6,510 bases of DNA from CAYREV01 sp964423345 (lineage in GTDB: Bacteria; Bacteroidota; Rhodothermia; Balneolales; Balneolaceae), in assembly GCA_964423345.1 (NCBI GenBank), contig CAYREV010000063.1:1-6510 (forward strand). The letters run 5' to 3'. Positions 1-5,883 of this stretch are shown one piece after another (the first letter of the stretch is position 1; every line of letters begins with the position of its first letter). The translations under genes and the position numbers were made by a program. The notes beneath the pieces were generated by a model. It was not told the DNA's origin, did no database searches, and worked only from the letters and a program-made list of their open reading frames with translations.

Positions 1-1
1 C

Positions 2-427
2 GACGCCGACCGGCCGGCCGAGGAGCTGCTGGTGGATCGATCGCAGCTGCTCACCCTGACTGCTCCGGAGATGACGGTCCTGGTCGGGGGCATGCGAGCG
101 CTGGGTGCGAACCACGGCGGGTCCGAGCTCGGGGTCTTCACCGACGAGCCGGGGACGCTGACCAACGATTTCTTCGTGAACCTGCTCGACATGGACACGG
201 CGTGGGAAGCTCCCTCAGGATCTGACCACGTGTACGAGGGCCGCGACCGTGCGACAGGGGACCTCAAGTGGAAGGCCACCCGGGTAGACCTCATCTTCGG
301 TTCCAACGACCGGCTTCGAGCCATCGCAGAGCTCTACGGGTCCGAGGACGGAGAAGGCACGTTCGTGCGTCACTTCGTGGACGCCTGGCACAAGGTGATG
401 ACGCTCGATCGCTTCGACCTGGACTGA
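2..427 (+). CDS. katG: Catalase-peroxidase KatG, C-terminal part (5' end outside window)
   Basis: KatG is a haem enzyme that destroys hydrogen peroxide by catalase and peroxidase activity. Only the last 141 codons are present; the frame is open from base 2, so the gene begins left of the window and the GTG at 32 is internal. Recognised by family-typical blocks: LLTLTAPEMTVLVGG, the FTDEPGTLTNDFFVNLLDM segment, YEGRDRATG, RVDLIFGSN and the ending KVMTLDRFDLD. These belong to the second, non-haem domain of KatG, so none of the catalytic haem-pocket residues can be checked here. The stop is TGA at 425-427. The next gene, a cupredoxin, converges on it from the right, leaving 132 bases between them. 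KatG in archaea is generally thought to have come from bacteria; the codon use here resembles the neighbours, so any transfer is not recent. Identity is very secure, intactness of the whole gene unknown. Confidence 0.96.
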   Translation, partial: DADRPAEELLVDRSQLLTLTAPEMTVLVGGMRALGANHGGSELGVFTDEPGTLTNDFFVNLLDMDTAWEAPSGSDHVYEGRDRATGDLKWKATRVDLIFGSNDRLRAIAELYGSEDGEGTFVRHFVDAWHKVMTLDRFDLD

Positions 428-492
428 TCCAACCCGAAGATCGACGCCGCCGAGCCGCTGCCCAACGACCCGTCGAGGCCGCGCCGGACGGG

Positions 493-512
493 CTGGGGGC
501 CTTGGTCCCCAG
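493..512. terminator. Weak hairpin between convergent katG and cupredoxin genes
   Basis: CTGGGG (493-498) and CCCCAG (507-512) can form a 6-bp stem with an 8-base loop. It lies in the 132-base gap between two converging genes, where a shared terminator would be expected. There is no T-tract on either strand, and archaeal termination depends mainly on T-tracts, so a terminator role is only a guess. Nothing else stands out in 428-559. Confidence 0.2.
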
Positions 513-559
513 GCCGCGTGTTGCCTGGCTGCCTGGGCAAGTGGTCTCCCATCGACAGG

Positions 560-1090
560 TCAGCGCGCGCTCGCTGCCAGCGCGTCCCGCTGGAGGAGCA
601 CACCCGGATCGTTGAGCACGGCCGCCTGGCTGGTCGCCGACCCGTCGTAGACGACCAGCACGCCGTTCATCCAGGGATGGATCTCGCAGTAGAAACCCAT
701 GGCCGCGCTACCCTCTTGGACGGTGGCGCTCTGGCAGGTCAGCGGGGGCTCATCATCGGTGGTGTCCCGGTCGGCCTGGAGCTGATCGCCGACCAAGGTG
801 AAGGTCGTCCCGGGGCCCCCGAAGGTCCCGAACTGCACATCCACACAGGGGCTGGGCGCCGTGCTCGCCGTCCCCTCGGTGAACGTGTGGGCGACGTCGA
901 GGGACGTCCAGCTCAACCGATCCCCGGCTTCCAAGGCGACCACCGGCGGGACGAACCCGGCCAGGCTGGCCTGGGCTTCCTCGTCCTCGGCGGGCAGCGC
1001 TTGGTCGACGGGGTGGGCAAGGGCCGTCGGCGACGCCAGCAGCCCTAGCAACGCGAACAGCCCGACGATCATCAACGTGGGACGGGTCAT
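560..1090 (-). CDS. Exported cupredoxin (type 1 copper protein, amicyanin/halocyanin-like)
   Basis: A small blue-copper electron carrier, probably working outside the cytoplasmic membrane. The 176-residue product starts with a Sec-type signal peptide: Thr-Arg, a hydrophobic stretch at about 6-20, and a likely cut after Ala25 in TALA-HP. The mature part is a single cupredoxin domain. Type 1 copper ligands are visible as His68 (VAHTF) and Cys135, His138 and Met141 in FYCEIHPWM. The C-x2-H-x2-M spacing matches amicyanin. His68 to Cys135 is 67 residues, longer than in plastocyanin, and the insert carries Cys82 and Cys119, which could form a disulfide. There is no lipobox and no C-terminal anchor, so it is probably soluble. 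I chose ATG 1090 over the in-frame ATG at 1114 because GGAGG lies 8 bases before it and the signal peptide begins there. It lies 46 bases after the DUF35 gene, so co-transcription is possible. The redox partner is unknown. Confidence 0.9.
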   Translation of the reverse strand: MTRPTLMIVGLFALLGLLASPTALAHPVDQALPAEDEEAQASLAGFVPPVVALEAGDRLSWTSLDVAHTFTEGTASTAPSPCVDVQFGTFGGPGTTFTLVGDQLQADRDTTDDEPPLTCQSATVQEGSAAMGFYCEIHPWMNGVLVVYDGSATSQAAVLNDPGVLLQRDALAASAR

Positions 1091-1098
1091 CTCAACAG

Positions 1099-1103
1099 CC
1101 TCC
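1099..1103 (-). promoter_or_regulatory. Shine-Dalgarno site of cupredoxin gene
   Basis: GGAGG on the minus strand, 8 bases before ATG 1090. It decides against the upstream in-frame ATGs at 1114 and 1105. Confidence 0.7.
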
Positions 1104-1136
1104 ATGCCAAGCAACGGCCTACCACGCAGTTGAAGG

Positions 1137-1418
1137 TTACCTTGGAACCCGGAGGGTCAGACCGTCGTCAGCTGGGACCAGAACCACCTCGTCACCGATG
1201 GCCGGGGCCTGGAGGCCACCACGGGCAAGAGCACGGGCGCCGTGGTCCAGCCCGACCAGCAGGACCCAGGCCTTCCCAGGCCCTCGGGTCCTGGCCAGCA
1301 CGGTCCCATGTCCGTCGATCTCAGCCTCCTCGGTCGGCCCAGCGCAGACGGGGCATCGCTGGGTGGAAGGCACGTCGACCCGCTGGCAGCTGGGGCAAAG
1401 GCTGGCCGGCAGGCTCAC
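1137..1418 (-). CDS. Short DUF35 zinc-ribbon/OB-fold protein, partner of the thiolase-like protein
   Basis: DUF35 proteins bind thiolase-superfamily enzymes and help hold or pass acyl-CoA; in methanogenic archaea such a protein bridges acetoacetyl-CoA thiolase and HMG-CoA synthase. This 93-residue protein opens with a rubredoxin-like zinc ribbon, CPSC (8-11) and CPVC (22-25), with ten residues between the pairs. A small OB-fold follows from about residue 30, including HGTVLARTR and GDEVVLVPADDG. Family members usually carry an extra N-terminal helix before the ribbon; it is absent here, so this is a minimal version. I chose GTG 1418 rather than ATG 1442: the GTG overlaps the thiolase TGA as GTGA, and GGAGG lies 7 bases upstream. 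The overlap implies translational coupling and roughly equal production of the two proteins. Function is inferred from the pairing. Confidence 0.88.
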   Translation of the reverse strand: MSLPASLCPSCQRVDVPSTQRCPVCAGPTEEAEIDGHGTVLARTRGPGKAWVLLVGLDHGARALARGGLQAPAIGDEVVLVPADDGLTLRVPR

Positions 1419-2536
1419 GATGGTCCCTCCAGGATGGCGCAATGGACGTTGTTCCCGAACCCGCCGATGTTGTGCACCAGAGCCCGGGTCGCGTGGTCGA
1501 CCTGGTTGGCCGCTTGGCCCGTGAGCTGATCGAAGGCCTCGACGAGCTGGGCCACGCCGGTGGCACCCACCGGATGCCCACGGGCCTTGAGACCCCCGCC
1601 GGGGTTGACCACCGGCTGGCCGGACAAGGGATCGTCGAGGGAGAGGGTTGCAAGGCCCTTGCCGGGCGCTGCGAACCCCAGGTCCTCCATGTTGACCGCT
1701 TCCAGGACCGAGAAGGCGTCGTGGACGATGGCGACGTCGATGGCGTCTCGGCCCACGCCCGCGGAGGCGAACGCCCGGTCCCCAGCGATGGCGGTGGCTT
1801 GGAAGCGTTCCGGCGGTCCCCGTCGGCGGGCGTACCCAAGGTGGTCGGTGGCGCTGCCCATGCCTTCGATGGTGACCGGGCCCTCCGGGCCAAGGATCAC
1901 CCCGGCGACCCCGTCGGTCATCGGGGCACAGTGGTAGAGGCGCAGGGGGTCTGCGATCATCCTCGAACCGAGCACCTCCTCCTCGGTGACCAGCCGCTGG
2001 AACTGGGCGATCGGGTTCGTGACGGCCAAGCGGTGGGCCTTGGCCGGGATCGCCGCCAGTTCCTCGTCGCTCACGTCGTAGGTCGCTTGGTAGGCGCTGG
2101 TCAACAGGGCCACCAACCCGGGCAAGGAGAGATCGAGCGCCTGCTCTTCCGGGGCCATGTAGCGAGCCAGCAGGCTGGTGGCCTCAGCGGTGGCGACCTG
2201 GGTCATCACCTCCCACCCGAGCAGGAGGACGTGCTCGGCGTGGCCAGCATCGATCGACGCCCTGGCGGCCACGAGGCCGGCCAGGCCCGAGGAGGGCCCG
2301 GTCTCCACGCGGATCGCTGGTGTGCCGACCATGGCGGCCTGCGTCACCGTCCAGGTAGCCACGTTCGCGATGCCGCAGAAGCCCTCGGCTCCCGCGTTGG
2401 TCACGATCACCTGATCGATGGCCTCGCGTGAGACAGGGCTCCCGTCGAACAGCCGGTCGGCTAACCGTGAGACGATGTCTGCCGGTTCCTGGTCACGGCC
2501 GAACGGCAGGCCCTGGGCGTGGACGAGCGAGGCCAC
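1415..2536 (-). CDS. Thiolase-superfamily protein (SCP2/archaeal type) lacking the nucleophilic cysteine
   Basis: A 373-residue protein with the thiolase fold of the archaeal/SCP2 type. Landmarks in order: QGLPFGR (8-14) near the N-terminus, VETGPSSG (77-84) at the nucleophile helix, HCAPMTDGVAG (202-212), HDAF with His272, NPGGGLKARGHP with His321 (311-322), and HNIGG with His355 near the end. True thiolases have VE-x-A-C-A-S-G at the nucleophile, so the cysteine is replaced by Pro81. The only cysteines are 54, 203 and 366, none near that site. The usual annotation would be acetyl-CoA acetyltransferase of the mevalonate pathway, but Claisen chemistry through a cysteine looks impossible. A thiolase-fold aldolase (like Ltp2, which also works with a DUF35 domain) or an acyl-CoA-binding role are alternatives. 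GTG 2536 is the start: an in-frame TAG lies 36 bases upstream with no other start codon between, and a promoter box lies 28 bases upstream. The next gene, DUF35, overlaps it by four bases. Family is sure, reaction is not. Confidence 0.88.
   Translation of the reverse strand: MASLVHAQGLPFGRDQEPADIVSRLADRLFDGSPVSREAIDQVIVTNAGAEGFCGIANVATWTVTQAAMVGTPAIRVETGPSSGLAGLVAARASIDAGHAEHVLLLGWEVMTQVATAEATSLLARYMAPEEQALDLSLPGLVALLTSAYQATYDVSDEELAAIPAKAHRLAVTNPIAQFQRLVTEEEVLGSRMIADPLRLYHCAPMTDGVAGVILGPEGPVTIEGMGSATDHLGYARRRGPPERFQATAIAGDRAFASAGVGRDAIDVAIVHDAFSVLEAVNMEDLGFAAPGKGLATLSLDDPLSGQPVVNPGGGLKARGHPVGATGVAQLVEAFDQLTGQAANQVDHATRALVHNIGGFGNNVHCAILEGPS
1426..1430 (-). promoter_or_regulatory. Shine-Dalgarno site of DUF35 gene
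   Basis: GGAGG on the minus strand inside the 3' end of the thiolase-like gene, 7 bases before GTG 1418. It decides the start of the DUF35 gene and supports coupled translation. Confidence 0.7.
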
Positions 2537-2560
2537 GGCCGGCCAACCTCGCCGCCCTTG

Positions 2561-2571
2561 GAAAGCCTATC
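2561..2571 (-). promoter_or_regulatory. TATA-like box of thiolase/DUF35 unit
   Basis: On the minus strand the sequence reads GATAGGCTTTC. The first T of CTTT (2564) lies 28 bases before GTG 2536, where archaeal transcription would start, so the mRNA would be leaderless. No Shine-Dalgarno is seen before this GTG. The box is weak by AT content but matches the boxes before birA and the zinc protein (shared AGGCTT). Confidence 0.5.
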
Positions 2572-2593
2572 GGGCCCGGTGCGGCCGGTGGAC

Positions 2594-2833
2594 CTACCAG
2601 TAGTGCCGGAGGTTCACCAGGCCGCTACCCTGGCGAGGGTCCACGCGGGTCTGCTCCTCGCCCAAGGCCATGGCCTTGACGAGAGCGTCGTGGGAGTCTT
2701 CGCTGGTCTCAGAGGCCTCAGGGGAGCTCTCCTCAAGGGGCGTCCCGAACCCGCAGAAAGGGCACGGGACCGTCTCGACACCGACCACATCGGCTTCGTC
2801 ATGATGCACGCAGAACATACTGGTACCCACCAC
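2594..2833 (-). CDS. Small putative zinc-binding protein, unknown function
   Basis: I do not recognise this family. The 79-residue product has a possible zinc site: Cys8-x2-His11 (His10 is an alternative) with Cys24-x2-Cys27 in CPFCGFG. An acidic, serine-rich linker follows (about 33-45), then a charged helix-like part and an ending GLVNLRHYW. There is no signal peptide or membrane segment. The frame is open far upstream through the opposite strand of birA, so the start must be judged otherwise. GTG 2833 lies 27 bases from a TATA-like box and would be leaderless; ATG 2818, five codons later, is the alternative and gives 74 residues with the zinc motif intact. The third codon positions are strongly G/C, as in the neighbours, which supports real coding. 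It is divergent from birA with 102 bases between starts, and the thiolase-like gene follows 57 bases downstream with its own box. Confidence 0.72.
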   Translation of the reverse strand: MVGTSMFCVHHDEADVVGVETVPCPFCGFGTPLEESSPEASETSEDSHDALVKAMALGEEQTRVDPRQGSGLVNLRHYW

Positions 2834-2853
2834 GTTCGAGACGAAACCCAGGG

Positions 2854-2866
2854 ACCATAAGCCTTC
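2854..2866 (-). promoter_or_regulatory. TATA-like box of small zinc-protein gene
   Basis: Minus strand GAAGGCTTATGGT. A purine run (GGGGGAAGG) stands where the BRE element would be. The first T of CTTA (2860) is 27 bases before GTG 2833, predicting a leaderless transcript. Confidence 0.5.
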
Positions 2867-2875
2867 CCCCAAGCG

Positions 2876-2896
2876 GGTTCGACACCTGTCGAGACC
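2876..2896. promoter_or_regulatory. Palindromic operator candidate midway between divergent genes
   Basis: TCGACA (2879-2884), CC, TGTCGA (2887-2892) is a perfect inverted repeat. Flanking GGT (2876-2878) and ACC (2894-2896) extend it with one unpaired base. Its centre (2885.5) is within one base of the midpoint of the two GTG starts (2833 and 2936) and of the two promoter boxes. It sits at about -44 to -59 for both genes, upstream of both boxes, which suits a dimeric activator or a shared regulator. The identity of a binding protein is unknown. Confidence 0.45.
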
Positions 2897-2901
2897 AGGG
2901 G

Positions 2902-2913
2902 TCAAGGCTTTTC
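2902..2913 (+). promoter_or_regulatory. TATA-like box of birA
   Basis: TCAAGGCTTTTC on the plus strand; the first T of CTTTT (2909) is 27 bases before GTG 2936. AAGGCTT here and AAGCCTT at 2859-2865 are the mirror images of each other, one per divergent gene. Confidence 0.5.
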
Positions 2914-2935
2914 GTGACGCCCCGGATGCTGGTCC

Positions 2936-3643
2936 GTGAGCTACCGCATCACCCGGTTCCGGGAGCTGGGGTCCACCAACGATGTCGCCCTGGAGGCCGC
3001 CACCGCGGGGGCCCGACCAGGCTTGGTGGTCCGGGCCGATGTCCAGGCCCGTGGCAAGGGGCGCAAGACCCGGGACTGGAGCTCGCCGCCTGGGGGTCTC
3101 TGGGCCTCGGTGCTCCTCTCTCCCGAGGTCCCGTCGGTCCACCAGGGCTTGATCCCGCTTGCGGTCGGCTGCGCCTGTGCGGAGGCGCTCGAGCAGCTTG
3201 GGATCGACGTGGGCGTCCGTTGGCCCAACGACCTGATGCTCGGGGACCGTAAGGTGGGCGGGATCCTGGTGGAAGGGCGCGTCCTGGGGAGCGCGCTCTC
3301 CCAGGTGGTCGCTGGGATGGGGATCAACGTCCAGAACCCTCCCCCCGTCGACGGGGCAGCCAGCCTTGGTGAGGTCGCCGCCGACCTGACACCGGGGCAG
3401 CTCTTGGGTGGGATCCTGGACCGTTTGGCCAGCTACGAGGACGCCCTGGGTCGGGCCGATGCCAAGCTCCTCTGCCAGCGGTTCATGCGGTACGCCTGGG
3501 GGATCGACCGGGAGCTCCTGCTCGACGGGGAGCCGTGCCGACCCAAGGAGATCGCCATCGATGGCGCCTTGATCCTCCAGCGGCCAGACGGCAGCATCGA
3601 CATCGCCCGGACCGGATCGCTGCGGCTCCCCGACCAAGGGTAG
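2936..3643 (+). CDS. birA: Biotin--protein ligase, catalytic form without HTH domain
   Basis: Joins biotin to a lysine of a biotin carboxyl carrier protein through biotinyl-AMP. The 235-residue protein has the catalytic domain from the first residues: LGSTND (11-16), the ATP/biotin loop RGKGRKTRDW (39-48) with SSPPGGLWASVLL after it, RWPNDLM (95-101), KVGGILVEG (106-114) with the catalytic-region Lys106, and GMGIN (127-131). A small C-terminal SH3-like domain covers about 185-235. There is no N-terminal winged helix, so it should not act as a bacterial-type biotin repressor. The usual GRGRxG loop reads GKGRKT here, with Arg to Lys and Gly to Thr changes. The start is GTG 2936: the first residues SYRITRFRELGSTN align with the normal start of the domain, no Shine-Dalgarno is present, and the box 27 bases upstream predicts a leaderless mRNA. 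No biotin carrier or carboxylase lies in the window. Confidence 0.93.
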   Translation: MSYRITRFRELGSTNDVALEAATAGARPGLVVRADVQARGKGRKTRDWSSPPGGLWASVLLSPEVPSVHQGLIPLAVGCACAEALEQLGIDVGVRWPNDLMLGDRKVGGILVEGRVLGSALSQVVAGMGINVQNPPPVDGAASLGEVAADLTPGQLLGGILDRLASYEDALGRADAKLLCQRFMRYAWGIDRELLLDGEPCRPKEIAIDGALILQRPDGSIDIARTGSLRLPDQG

Positions 3644-3751
3644 CCCACGTCGGCGGCCAGCTGAGCTCAGGGCGACCGAGCGCCACGCCATCGTCCCCGA
3701 TCAGCACGAACCGACCCAACCGCTTGGTCCATCGCATCGAAGGAGACGCCT
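3644..3751. other. Convergent intergenic gap birA / deoxyhypusine synthase
   Basis: A 108-base gap between two converging stop codons. It holds a perfect 10-bp palindrome CTGAGCTCAG (3661-3670) but no T-tract, so no clear terminator. On the minus strand an open frame starts at ATG 3755, overlapping the DHS stop as ATGA, and runs 90 codons into the birA antisense. I do not call it a gene because it has no Shine-Dalgarno and lies mostly opposite birA. Confidence 0.4.
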
Positions 3752-4699
3752 TCATCGATCCGCCAACGCCGCTCCCAGCACAAGGGGCAACAGGACCGTG
3801 GCGTCTCCTTCAACCGTCACGTGGCCAGCGTCGGGTTTCATCTTATGCCAGGAGATCGCCTCTCGCATCCGGGCCCCCGAAAGGGAGCCGTCGTGCTCCG
3901 GAGCCGTGGTGATGTAGACCGCGTCGTCGAGGCCATCGCGGAACTGGGCCCACCAGATGGTGTGGTGCTTGCTGATCCCGCCTCCGACCATGATGGCGCC
4001 AAGGCGCTCTCCCTCGTCGATCTGCTCGGAGAGCCGGTGCTCGTCGGCGAGCAGATCCAACTGGAAGCCCCGGTGGGTCTCGTACCAGGACCAGAGCTGG
4101 GAGCCCACCGACCCGTCGGTCATGCCGGGGACGAAGATGGGCACCTCGGCTTCGTAGCAGGCCGCCAGGAGGGATCGCCCGTCCTCATCGCGGTCAGCCA
4201 GGTGGCGGCCCAGGACCCGGCACAGCTCCACGCCGGAGACGCGACCGTCCTCCCAACCTTCCTGCTCGAGGATCGGCCGGACGACGTCCTCGATCAACGG
4301 GCCGTAGCTGGCCTCGGGGACGAGCACGCTGCCCAGCCGGTGGAACCCGCGCTCGGCGACGGTTTCGTCGTCGAGCTCGAAGGCACCTTGCCGGTAGGTG
4401 GCCACGGTCCGGGCGATGTCGTGGTCGAGGGTGCCGCACGTGGTGAGGATCGCGTCCACGTGGCCCTCCCGGACGAGATCGGTGATCAGGCCTCGCATGC
4501 CGGTGGCGATCGGGGCTGCCGGGAACGATAGGAGCACCTGGGTGTCCGGTTCGAGCATCCGGGCGACGATCCTGGCCGCCGTGGCGACCTTGGTGGCCAC
4601 GAACCCGCCGCTCTCAGCCCAAGCGTCGACCAGCGGGGCCGTGGTCCTGGCGTCGGCCAACCGGACATCCTGGACCGCCGGCGGAACGTCCTGGGCCAC
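3752..4699 (-). CDS. dys: Deoxyhypusine synthase
   Basis: Transfers the aminobutyl group of spermidine to one lysine of translation factor aIF5A, using NAD, the first step of hypusine formation. The 315-residue protein spans the whole family: LSFPAAPIATGMRG (57-70), TTCGTLDHDIAR (86-97), the GAFELDD segment (105-111), RLGSVLVPEASYGPLIED (121-138), VPGMTDGSVGSQLW (190-203), GGGISKHHTIWW (239-250) with the active-site Lys244, and VYITTAPEHDGSLSGAR (261-277). Every expected motif is intact. The start is GTG 4699, four bases after the aminotransferase stop, with GGAGG nine bases before it, so it is the second gene of a two-gene operon. This enzyme is typical of archaea and eukaryotes and is the best sign that the DNA is archaeal. 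Its substrate gene for aIF5A is not in the window. Confidence 0.97.
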   Translation of the reverse strand: MAQDVPPAVQDVRLADARTTAPLVDAWAESGGFVATKVATAARIVARMLEPDTQVLLSFPAAPIATGMRGLITDLVREGHVDAILTTCGTLDHDIARTVATYRQGAFELDDETVAERGFHRLGSVLVPEASYGPLIEDVVRPILEQEGWEDGRVSGVELCRVLGRHLADRDEDGRSLLAACYEAEVPIFVPGMTDGSVGSQLWSWYETHRGFQLDLLADEHRLSEQIDEGERLGAIMVGGGISKHHTIWWAQFRDGLDDAVYITTAPEHDGSLSGARMREAISWHKMKPDAGHVTVEGDATVLLPLVLGAALADR

Positions 4700-4703
4700 G
4701 AGC

Positions 4704-5858
4704 CTAGGCCTCCTGGCTCTCGATCACGGTGGCGAACCCTTCCAAGGCTGCTTCGAGGTCGGCCTGGCTGGCCGCGTAGCTCAACCGGACGTGGCCGTCA
4801 CCGCCGGCCCCGAAGGCCTCGCCGGGGGTGGCAGCGATGCCGACCTCGTCGAGGAGCACGTTGGCCAGCTCGTGGCCGCTGTCGAAGCCGGGAAGGGTCG
4901 GGAAGAGGTAGAACGCGCCCCGCGGTTCGGGGAAGGTGGCGCCCAGGTCGGTGAGCCCGTCGACCACCAGCCGGCGGCGCTGGGTGAAGGCTTGGCGCAT
5001 CTCGTCGACCGGGGTCTGGTCCCCGATCAAGGCCTGGACCGCACCGTACTGGGCGAACAGGGTGGGGTGCGTGACCGAGTGTTGCTGGACCTTGGTGGCG
5101 TTCTCGATCAGCTCGTCGGGCCCGATCAACCAGCCGATCCGCCAGCCGGTCATGGCGTAGCTCTTGGAGACCCCGTCAACGATGGCCACGCCGTCCAGGC
5201 TGTCCTGGAGGGCGGCCGGGCTCGGAGCTTCGGTGCCACCGTAGGTCAGCTCGGAGTAGATCTCGTCGGAGAGGAGCCAGCAGCCGTGGTCTTGGGCCAG
5301 GTCCAAGGCCCCCCGAATGTCGTCAGGTGAGAGGACGGCGCCGGTGGGGTTGCTGGGGGAGTTGATCACGATGGCCCTGGTGTCGTCGGTGATCGCCTGC
5401 GCCATGGCTTCCAGGTCCAGGCTCCCGTCGCGGTGGGTCGGGACCTCGACGGGCCGGGCCCCGCACATCAGAACCTGGGGGGCATACGACACCCAGGCTG
5501 GCGTCGGGATGATGACCTCGTCACCGGGGTCCAGGACGGTGAGGAAGAAAGTCAGAAGCGCGTGCTTGGCCGGCGTGACCAGGACGTTATCCACGGCCAC
5601 CGGGGTGTCCCTGCGCTTCGTGTGACGGTCTGCGACGGCTTCCCGAAGCTCTGGGATGCCAAGGCTGGGCCCGTACCCGGTCTTCCCGTCGTCCAGGGCC
5701 TTCTTGGCGGCGGCGACGATGTGGCTCGGCGTGGGGAAGTCCGGCTGGCCGACGGAGAGGTCGATGATGCGCTTGCCCTGTCGGCGCATCTGCTTGACCT
5801 TGTCGGCCAGGGCGACCGTCCCGGAGGCGGGGACCGTGGCGATCCGGTCTGAGAACAC
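4704..5858 (-). CDS. Class I PLP aminotransferase, aspartate aminotransferase type
   Basis: A fold-type I, PLP-dependent transaminase of the aspartate aminotransferase I-gamma type, cytoplasmic. The 384-residue length is normal. Visible motifs: VGQPDFPTP (36-44), TGYGPSLGIPELREA (60-74), SPSNPTG with Asn170 (PLP/substrate contact), SDEIYSEL with Asp198 (pairs with the PLP ring nitrogen) and Tyr201, SKSYAMTGWRIGW with Lys232 forming the Schiff base and Arg240, and HVRLSYA with Arg358 that should bind the substrate carboxylate. Aspartate is the likely donor, but aromatic, alanine or branched-chain use cannot be excluded from motifs alone. GTG 5858 starts the family-typical MFSDRI beginning. No Shine-Dalgarno precedes it; a weak TATA-like box lies 29 bases upstream. 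It is followed after four bases by deoxyhypusine synthase in an operon; a metabolic link between the two is not obvious. Confidence 0.93.
   Translation of the reverse strand: MFSDRIATVPASGTVALADKVKQMRRQGKRIIDLSVGQPDFPTPSHIVAAAKKALDDGKTGYGPSLGIPELREAVADRHTKRRDTPVAVDNVLVTPAKHALLTFFLTVLDPGDEVIIPTPAWVSYAPQVLMCGARPVEVPTHRDGSLDLEAMAQAITDDTRAIVINSPSNPTGAVLSPDDIRGALDLAQDHGCWLLSDEIYSELTYGGTEAPSPAALQDSLDGVAIVDGVSKSYAMTGWRIGWLIGPDELIENATKVQQHSVTHPTLFAQYGAVQALIGDQTPVDEMRQAFTQRRRLVVDGLTDLGATFPEPRGAFYLFPTLPGFDSGHELANVLLDEVGIAATPGEAFGAGGDGHVRLSYAASQADLEAALEGFATVIESQEA
4709..4713 (-). promoter_or_regulatory. Shine-Dalgarno site of deoxyhypusine synthase gene
   Basis: GGAGG on the minus strand, within the last codons of the aminotransferase gene, 9 bases before GTG 4699. 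It supports that GTG as the start and translation from a shared mRNA. Confidence 0.65.
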
Positions 5859-5883
5859 GCGTCTGCAAGCGGCCTGCCCAGCT

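Noticed and set aside
518..1048. 176-codon plus-strand open frame opposite the cupredoxin
   Set aside because: The minus frame has a signal peptide and copper ligands; the plus frame has nothing recognisable.
1130..2431. 433-codon open frame on the plus strand opposite the thiolase-like gene
   Set aside because: Arg/Gly/Pro/His-rich antisense shadow typical of GC-rich DNA; no motifs, and the minus strand encodes a clear thiolase-fold protein.
2594..3691. 365-codon minus-strand open frame across birA
   Set aside because: Most of it is the antisense of birA; only its last 74-79 codons look like a real protein, annotated as the small zinc protein.
4398..5330. 310-codon plus-strand open frame opposite the aminotransferase and DHS
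   Set aside because: Shadow of two strongly recognised minus-strand genes; no domain visible.
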